Source: Saururus chinensis
Lineage: Eukaryota > Streptophyta > Magnoliopsida > Piperales > Saururaceae
DNA: 64,000 nucleotides
Assembly (NCBI GenBank): GCA_035235625.1
Contig: CP141148.1
Location: 17,237,057 to 17,301,056 of the forward strand
Direction: 5' to 3'
Both the position numbers and the translations under genes were made by a program. The notes under the pieces were generated by a model. That model saw only the letters and a list, made by a program, of their open reading frames with translations. It did no database searches and was not told the DNA's origin. Position 1 is the stretch's first letter. Every line of letters begins with the position of its first letter. Shown here in pieces: positions 57,100 to 64,000 of the stretch.

Positions 57100-59754
57100 T
57101 GTAATATTTCGGACCTTAACCCGATTTAATTTGGATTTAATTACTTATTATCGTGTGGTTTTAGTCTAATTAGGTGGTTTGCCTTGTTTTGGAGTTAAAG
57201 ATGGTTAATAATGGTTTTTTAAAAACAAATTCTTTATTTTATTGGTTTTTATGCTAAACTATATTTATCCAATTTTTTTGGAATTTTTGGGATTTTATGG
57301 GGGTTTTTCTTAAAATTAGGGTGCATGTTCCACCGCGGGCCCCATATTCACATTTGACTGGTAAATGTCCCACAAGACCCTAAATTGCACTTATTTCATG
57401 ATTAAATAGTTTCAAAGGTTTTAAAAACATTTTAGCCTTAAAATGAGCAAAATTTCCTATTTAAAGTGTTAAATTTTATTTGTACCTTAACTTTCATTAT
57501 TTTTCCCCAATGACATACTATAAATAGAAAATCCCAGCTCCATTCCTAATTGGGAAGGGCTGAGATTTAGATGCTGAGAAGACCCAATCCCCATTCCAAA
57601 GGAGGAGAAGTTGATTTAGGTAAGTTTTAGCTTTGATTTCTCATTAATCCCTTAGGTTTTGCTTAACCTTTCTTAATCCCATCTTTTTCAAGGTTGAATC
57701 TTGTTTTACCCTATTAAAGTTTTTATTTTTAATTCATATTTAAAACATCCAAATGATGAGTTTTTATTGTTAAACAGAGAAAGCGCTAGATTTACAAGTT
57801 TTCAAGTGGTTTAAGCTTAAATAATCAGATTTAATTAGGTATTAATGAAACCCTGAATTTAAGGAGGGCTTTGAGGAGATCAAACCTTTGATTTTTTTAT
57901 CAAAAGCCCATTGATGGTAAGGGTTTCTCTTTCTAAATGGGTTTATGTTCTTGATTTGTGGTTCGGAATGGTTTATGTGACTTTTGGTTAATGTTGTGCT
58001 TTAATAGTGGGTTAAGTAAAACATGTTCTATTTAGTGATTTTCTTTTTATTTAGTTTAGAGATGAGTAGATCTATCATGTCTTTCTTGAATCTCATCTAT
58101 TGTGACTATAATGAGTTATTTTTACTTAGAAATGCTACTAAGAATGCATGAATATTTCCTTGAAAGAGATGATGTTGTTCTAAGTATGAAATTAGTTATA
58201 TGTTATTGGATTTTAGCATGTTATTCTTCTTATTTTAAATTCATGCTTGACGATTCCCCATGTTTTATAAATGATTCCAGCAAGTGTAGATTATGAGGAT
58301 GGGCATGTATACTTTCACATGTTGTGCTAATCTTGGGTGAACTATCTTTCCATATCTAGCTTAAGTATAGTGACGATTATGCTTTACATAAGCCTAGCAT
58401 GAAGTGGTTATTGACTTGGACATGCATTTTTCGAGGTTTCTACCATGTTTCATCAATGATTTTAGTAAGGGGGAACCATGAAAAAAATCATGAAGGCATG
58501 TGTGTAGTATGACGCTGGCTTGTCCATGATGCATAATATGACTATGCTTAGATTTGAACACTATCACGTATGTACCATGTTACATTCATCATGAATGGGG
58601 TTTTATAATGAGGTTTATTGTAATTAGCCTGCAGGATTAATCGATCAAAGGCTTATCGAATTGGTTGGGTCCAAAAGGACATGATTTTGTTTTGAGTTCC
58701 TTTAAGAACATTGTGCCTCCCCGAGTTAAGATGAATTAATTGCGGTTCAGTTTATTTGCTGAGTTACATGGACCCTGAGAATCTAGAAAGTTATGTCCGA
58801 GTGCACCGGCTTACCATGTGATCTAGGTTTCAGTATAAGAAATTAGACTCTCCCCCGCAACGATCGTCCTTGGTGAGCACACTGCCCTAGTTTTCCTTTA
58901 TAGGAAATCGGACATTGTTGTTGGCAGGAAAACTGCTCTAGTTTCCCTTATAGGATTTACACCTTCCTTTTAGGATTGTCCTTGGCAAGCAAAGGGGTAA
59001 ATTCCCCAATGCCCTAGTTTTCCCATGGGGAATTTGGACCTTCCCCGTGAGATATTTTCCTTGGCAGGCGGTATGGTTGTTATTTCTCTCCATGAAGGAG
59101 ACATTCACCATTGTTGATAATGCATGTGTATACGATGAATAGTCTTGATATAGAGATGCACAGGTTACATGAATGTCCCATGATGAATGGGTGTGTTTAT
59201 GTGATAAACTATGTGAAATATTTGTGATGATTTTGGATTTATCTTCTCGTAGTATGAAAACCTTGTTGAGTATTTTTACTCACCCCTCTTTCTCGTATAT
59301 TTTTGTTTTGGCATTGCATAGTGCGACATACAGGTGATCAGGACTCCCTATATGAGGAGTGGGTGATGGATAATTTGGCATAGGTGAGGATGCCTAGATA
59401 TATTATGTTCCTTGATTATCTATGATGCATGTTATCTTTAGTTTTATATCATGTTGGTGAAGTTATAAACTTTACTTGCTAGCTTGGCCTATTGACTCAT
59501 ATTAACTTTGTGACTTAAGTTGTAAGCGGGATAAGTGATACTAAGTATGTGGGTATTGAGAGGACTAATTCTTAAGTGAGGTCCTTTATTTTTCTTATTT
59601 TCACTTGTACAAAGTGTATGATGCGCTACTCCGTAAAGATTCACCCATATGAGGGGTTAAGTCTTCCATGTAGATCAATACTTCGATGCGCCAAGCGCAC
59701 TGACCTTCCCTTGGACTGAGTTTGACTCGTGTTGGCGGGTGCCGGGGCATGACA
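57100..59754 (+). repeat. solo LTR of a Ty3/gypsy-like element, about 2.65 kb
   Basis: Starts TGTAATATTTCGGACC and ends GCCGGGGCATGACA, with AGCCA before (57095-57099) and AGCCG after (59755-59759) as a near-perfect target duplication. The start is a decayed form of the inverse of the end (TGTCATGCCCCGG). A TATA box is at 57519-57526 and no gag or pol is attached. Length, TG/CA ends and a 5-base duplication fit a Tekay/Del-like LTR left by LTR-LTR recombination. Confidence 0.8.
57519..57526 (+). promoter_or_regulatory. TATA box in the solo LTR
   Basis: TATAAATA in CATACTATAAATAGAAAATC, about 420 bases from the LTR start; conserved in the second copy at 60434-60441. Confidence 0.6.
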
Positions 59755-60126
59755 AGCCGGATGAGCGAGTCCTCGCTTTCACCAGAGGAAAAATGTCATC
59801 ATGATGATACACATGAACGAGCAGCGGCCATAGAAAAAGATTTTGGTAGAAGCCCTAAAACAAAGCTAGCGGCAATAGAGATCAATGAGCAATGACGTCG
59901 ATAGAGATGGTGAAGCAGATTTAGGTAGAATCCCTAAAACAAAGCCGACGGCGATAGAGATCCTGCAAAGACATCAATAGAGGTGACAGAGTAGGAACGA
60001 CATTACAAAGGGTATTTTCGGATTTACTCAAAATACAATGGCATAGAAAACAAGATGACCTATAAGTAGAATAAAAATCATATACAAGATACGCCGGAGT
60101 AAACAATGTTAGTTGAGACCAAAGAC
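59755..60126. other. 3' flank of the solo LTR, first copy
   Basis: Contains a degenerate internal repeat of about 75-80 bases with CCCTAAAACAAAGC and GCAATAGAGATC. No gene recognised. Confidence 0.5.
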
Positions 60127-60433
60127 TAATAATGGTTTTTAATAAAGTGTTTTTTTATTGGTTTTTATGCTAAATTAAATTTATCCAATTTTTTTGGAAT
60201 TTTTGGGATTTTATGGGGGTTTTTCTTAAAATTAGGGTGCATGTTCCACCGCGGGCCCCACGTTCACGTTTGACTGGTAAATGTACCACAAGACCCTAAA
60301 TTGCACTTATTTCATGATTGAATAGTTTCAAAGGTTTTAAAAACATTTAGCCTTAAAATGAGCAAAATTTCCTATTTAAAGTGTTAAATTTTATTTGTAC
60401 CTTTACTTTCATTATTTTACCCCAATGACTTAC

Positions 60434-60441
60434 TATAAATA
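60434..60441 (+). promoter_or_regulatory. TATA box in the second LTR copy
   Basis: TATAAATA in the same context as 57519-57526. Confidence 0.55.
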
Positions 60442-62272
60442 GAAAATCCCAGCTCCATTCCTAATTGGGAAGGGCTGAGATTTAGAGGCTGAGAAGACCC
60501 AATCCCCATTCCAAAGGAGGAGAAGTTGATTTAGGTAAGTTTTAGCTTTGATTTCTCATTAATCCCTTAGGTTTTGCTTAACCTTTCTTAATCCCATCTT
60601 TTTCAAGGTTGAATCTTGTTTTACCCTATTAAAGTTTCTATTTTTAATTCATATTTAAAACATCCAAATGAGGAGTTTTTATTGTTAAACAGAGAAAGCG
60701 CAAGATTTACAAGTTTTCAAGTGGTTTAAGCTTAAATAAACAGATTTAATTAGGTATTAACGAAACCCTGAATTTAAGGAGGGCTTTGAGGAGATTGAAC
60801 CTTTGATTTTTTAATCAAAATCCCACTGATGGTAAGGGCTTTTCTTTCTAAATGGGTTTATGTTCTTAATTTGTGGTTTGGAATGGTTTATGTGACTTTT
60901 GGTTAATGTTGTGCTTTAATAGTGGGTTAAGTAAAACATGTTCTATTTAGTGATTTTTTTTTTATTTAGTTTAGAGATGAGTAGATCTATCATGTCTTTC
61001 TTGAATCTCATCTATTGTGACTATAATGAGTTATTTTCACTTCGAAATGCTACTATGAATGCATGAATATTACCTTGAAAGAAATGATGTTGTTCTAAGT
61101 ATGAAATTGGTTATGTTATTGAATTTTAGCATGTTATTCTTCTTATCCTAAATTCATACTTGATGATTCCCCATGTTTTATAAATGATTCCAGCAAGTGT
61201 AGATTATGAGGATGGGCATGTATACTTTCACGTGTTGTGCTAATCTTGGGTGAACTATCTTTCCATGTCTAGCTTAAGTGTAGTGATGATTATCTAGCAT
61301 GAAGTGGTTATTGACTTTGACATGCATTTTTTGAGGTTTCTACTATATTTCATCAATGATTTTAGTAAGGGGGAACCATGATAAAAATCATGAAGGCATG
61401 TGTATAGTATGACGATGGCTTGTTCATGATGCATAATACGACTATGCCTAGATTTGAACACTATCATGTATGTACCATGTTGCATGCATCATAAATAGGG
61501 TTTTATAATGAGATTTATTGTAATTAGCCATGTTTGATTGATTGAATGTAATTAGGACGTTATTACCTGCATGATTAATCAATCAAAGACTTATCGAATT
61601 GGTTGGGTCCAAAAGGACATGATTTTATTTTGAGTTCCTTTAAGAACATTGTGCCTCCCTGGGTTAAGATGAGTTAATTGTGGTTTAGTTTATTTGCTGA
61701 GTTACATGAACCCTAAGAATCCAAAAAGTTGTGTCTAAATGCACTGGCTTACCATGTAATCTAGGTTTCAGTATAAAAAATCGAACTCCCCCCGCAACAG
61801 ATTGTCCTTGGTGAGCACACTGCCTTAGTTTTCCTTTATAGGTAATCGAACATTGTCATTTGTAAGCAAACTGCTCTAGTTTCCGTTATAGGATTTAGAC
61901 CTTCCTTTTAGGATTGTCCTTGGCAAGCAGAGGGGTAAATTCCCCAATGCCCTAGTTTTCCCTTGTGGAATTCGGACCTTCCCTATGAGATATTTTCCTT
62001 GGTGGGCGGTATGATTGTTATTTCTCTCTATGAAGGAGACATTCACTATTGTTGATAATGCATGTGTATGAGATAGTACTATGCCTAGTTACACTGGTGG
62101 TGTAGGGATAATTGAGTTTATGTGAACATGTGGATATGGTTTAATATGCATTATTATGGATAGTGTGTTAGAGACCCTTTTCATACAGGGTGAATGTTTA
62201 CAATTGAGAATGCTTATAATTAAGAATAGTTATGCATGCTATGGAAGATGTGTTTGAGACACTATTATGCCG

Positions 62273-62422
62273 GATGAATGTATGCATTAAGAATGGATCA
62301 TGAATGAATGAGATGATATTATGATATATCATGTGGAATGGTATGCATGATGAATGTATGCATCGAGAATGGATCATGAATGAGATGATATTGTGACACG
62401 TCATGTAGAATGATATGTTGAC
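62273..62422. repeat. two-unit tandem repeat of 76 bases inside the second LTR copy
   Basis: GATGAATGTATGCAT starts at 62273 and at 62349; each is followed by GAATGGATCATGAATG and GAGATGATATT. The first LTR copy lacks this block. Confidence 0.75.
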
Positions 62423-63433
62423 GATATCATGAGTATGTGTATACGATGAATAGTCTGATATAGAGATGCACAGGTTACATAAATGTCAAATGATGAATGG
62501 TTGTGTTTATGTGATGAACTATGTGAAATATTTGTGATGATTTTGGATTTATCCTCTTGTAGTATAAAAACCTTGGTGAGTATTTTTACTCATCCATCTT
62601 TCTCGTATATTTTAGTTTTGGGGCTGCATAGAGCGACATGCAGGTGATTAGGACTCCCTATATGAGGAGTGAGTGGTGGATAATTTAGCATAGGTAAGGA
62701 TGCCTAGATACATTATGTTCCTTGATTATCTATGATGCATGTTATCTTTAGTTTTATATCATGTTGGCAATGCTATAAACTTTACTTGCCAGTTTGGCCT
62801 ATTGACTCATATTAACTTTATGACTTAAGCTGTGAGTGGGATAAGTGATACTAAGTGTGTGGGTATTGAGAGGACTAATTCTTATGTAAGGTTCTTTATT
62901 TTCCTTGTTTTCACTTGTACAAAGTGTATGATGCGCTACTCCATAAAGATTCACCCATATGAGGGGTTAAGCCTTCCATGTAGATCAATACTTCGATGCG
63001 CCAAGTGCACCGACCTTCCCTTGGACTGAGTTTGACTCGTGTTGGTGGCTGTCAGGGAGTGACAAGCCGGATGATCGGGTCCTCGCTTTCACCAGAGGAA
63101 AAATGTCATCACGATGATACACATGAATGAGCAGCGGTAATAGAAAAAGGTTTTGGTAAAAGCCCTAAAACAAAGCCGGCGGCAATAGAGATCAACGAGC
63201 AGAGACGTCAATAGAGATGGCAAAGCAAATTTAGGTAGAATCCCTAAAACAAAGCCGGTGGTGATAGAGATCAATGAGCAAAGACTTCGATAGAGATGGC
63301 ATAGTAGGAACAACCTTACAAAGGGTATTTTCAGATTTGCTCAAAATATAATGGCATAGAAAACAAGATGACCTAGAATAAAAATCATATACAAGATACA
63401 CCAGAGTAAACAATGTTAGTCGAGACCAAAGGC

Positions 63434-63780
63434 TTATTAGAAGCGGCAGTTATGACCTATACAAAAATTTCCAAAGTTCATAAACTTTTAGTTCATTTAA
63501 TGATATACGAGCTCGAGCCGATCTCTGGGTCTTGACTTAGAGCTGAGTCCGAACCAAAAAATTTAACCTCAAATAATCTTTGAGCTAAGCTCGAGCCACA
63601 ACTCGAATTCAAACTGAGGAAGCCATGCTCGGCTTATTAGTCTTTGAAAGAGATGAGGAAGAAATATTTTTGTGGTTATCTTTTGGTTATCTTTTATAAC
63701 GTCTTAATTAGAGGATTTATTTTTGTGAACTTAATTAGAGGATATGTGTAGGGGAATTTTTGTGGACCTTCTGGTTGTGA
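63434..63780. other. sequence without a recognised gene, degenerate GAGCTCGAGCC words
   Basis: GAGCTCGAGCC (63509-63519) and AAGCTCGAGCC (63586-63596) recur. No coding signal. Confidence 0.4.
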
Positions 63781-64000
63781 CACAGATTCCGAGCGAGTCG
63801 TTAGCTACGGATATCGCGGTCTACGCGACGACGCGACGAAGAGATGTCAGCGCACCTCTGCCCCCGTCCGTGGGAAATCGGCGCCTCTCCCTCGGCCCCT
63901 CCCTCTTCCAACCGAATCTTCGCAAAGTATTGCTCATTTTCTGTTCCAAACCCAAACAGTCTTTGAATCTCCCGATTCCTCCTTCTCCTCGCCACTCTCG
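63781..64000 (+). promoter_or_regulatory. possible promoter-proximal or 5' leader sequence of a gene beyond the right edge
   Basis: From about 63795 the sequence becomes CpG-rich (GCGACGACGCGACG) and then strongly pyrimidine-rich (CCTCCCTCTTCC, TCCTCCTTCTCCTCGCC). CpG retention sets it apart from the decayed transposons, and CT-rich leaders are common in plant genes. No start codon with a recognisable protein is in the window. Confidence 0.35.

Larger units (their letters stand above)
57206..60126 (+). repeat. tandem duplication, first unit (solo LTR plus 3' flank)
   Basis: From TAATAATGGTTTTT at 57206 to GAGACCAAAGAC at 60126. It repeats as 60127-63433. The unit excludes the first 106 bases of the LTR and includes about 370 bases of flank, so the duplication postdates LTR insertion and is not a second LTR of one element. 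Confidence 0.85.
60127..63433 (+). repeat. tandem duplication, second unit
   Basis: Parallels 57206-60126 throughout. The LTR end GTCAGGGAGTGACA at 63051-63064 is followed by the same AGCCGG flank. It is longer by about 380 bases: mainly 62069-62437, which the first copy lacks, and about 40 bases near 61525-61565. Confidence 0.85.

Noticed and set aside
57100..63064. One retrotransposon with two LTRs at 57100 and 60127
   Set aside because: The second copy lacks the LTR start, the duplicated unit contains the flank beyond the LTR end, and there is no internal coding or primer site between them.
63801..63995. Minus-strand 64-codon frame, arginine-rich
   Set aside because: It is the complement of a CT-rich tract and has no domain; the composition explains the frame.

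Overview
The window looks like a nuclear, transposon-dense stretch of a flowering-plant chromosome. Nearly every recognisable protein fragment belongs to a plant LTR-retrotransposon (Athila, Reina-type chromovirus, SIRE-like copia) or a Mutator-like DNA transposon. The intergenic DNA is AT-rich, many decayed positions look like C-to-T changes, and no intact host gene is visible. The species cannot be named from the sequence.

Layout. Positions 1-4345 hold a decayed Reina-type 3' end and two SIRE-like copia LTRs in inverted orientation. Positions 5785-32441 are one nest with these insertions: an internally deleted Athila element on the minus strand (target duplication ATTTT) was split in gag by a long LTR-like unit (10213-30530, duplication TTTCT). 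That unit was then hit by a Reina chromovirus on the minus strand (10507-15870, duplication GTCCC) and by a nearly full-length Athila on the plus strand (20070-30037, decayed duplication CTAGT/CTGGC). Without its insertions the host LTR-like unit is about 4.98 kb and noncoding, with several arrays of short subrepeats.

Positions 33418-36699 carry a copia gag with its 5' LTR. Positions 36700-37860 carry a decayed Ty3/gypsy gag. Positions 39449-42114 are a second Reina element that has lost RT, RNase H and integrase but keeps both LTRs, the primer site and a near-perfect duplication. From about 43.8 to 56.2 kb lies a Mutator-like region: a decayed multi-exon gene with a plant-mobile-domain/Ulp1-like make-up on plus, AT-rich repeats, and a broken MURA-like transposase with SWIM and zinc-knuckle motifs on minus. 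Positions 57100-63433 are a solo LTR of about 2.65 kb that was later copied in tandem with its 3' flank. The last 200 bases are CpG- and pyrimidine-rich, unlike the rest, and may be the leader of a real gene beyond the right edge.

None of the elements is intact. Gag-Pol frames carry stops or frameshifts, and some catalytic residues are lost (Asp to Asn in the Reina integrase, Asp to Glu in the Athila integrase, Asp to Asn in the MULE transposase). The value of the window is in its readable insertion history, the internally deleted but evidently transposed elements, and the repeat structures inside the LTRs.
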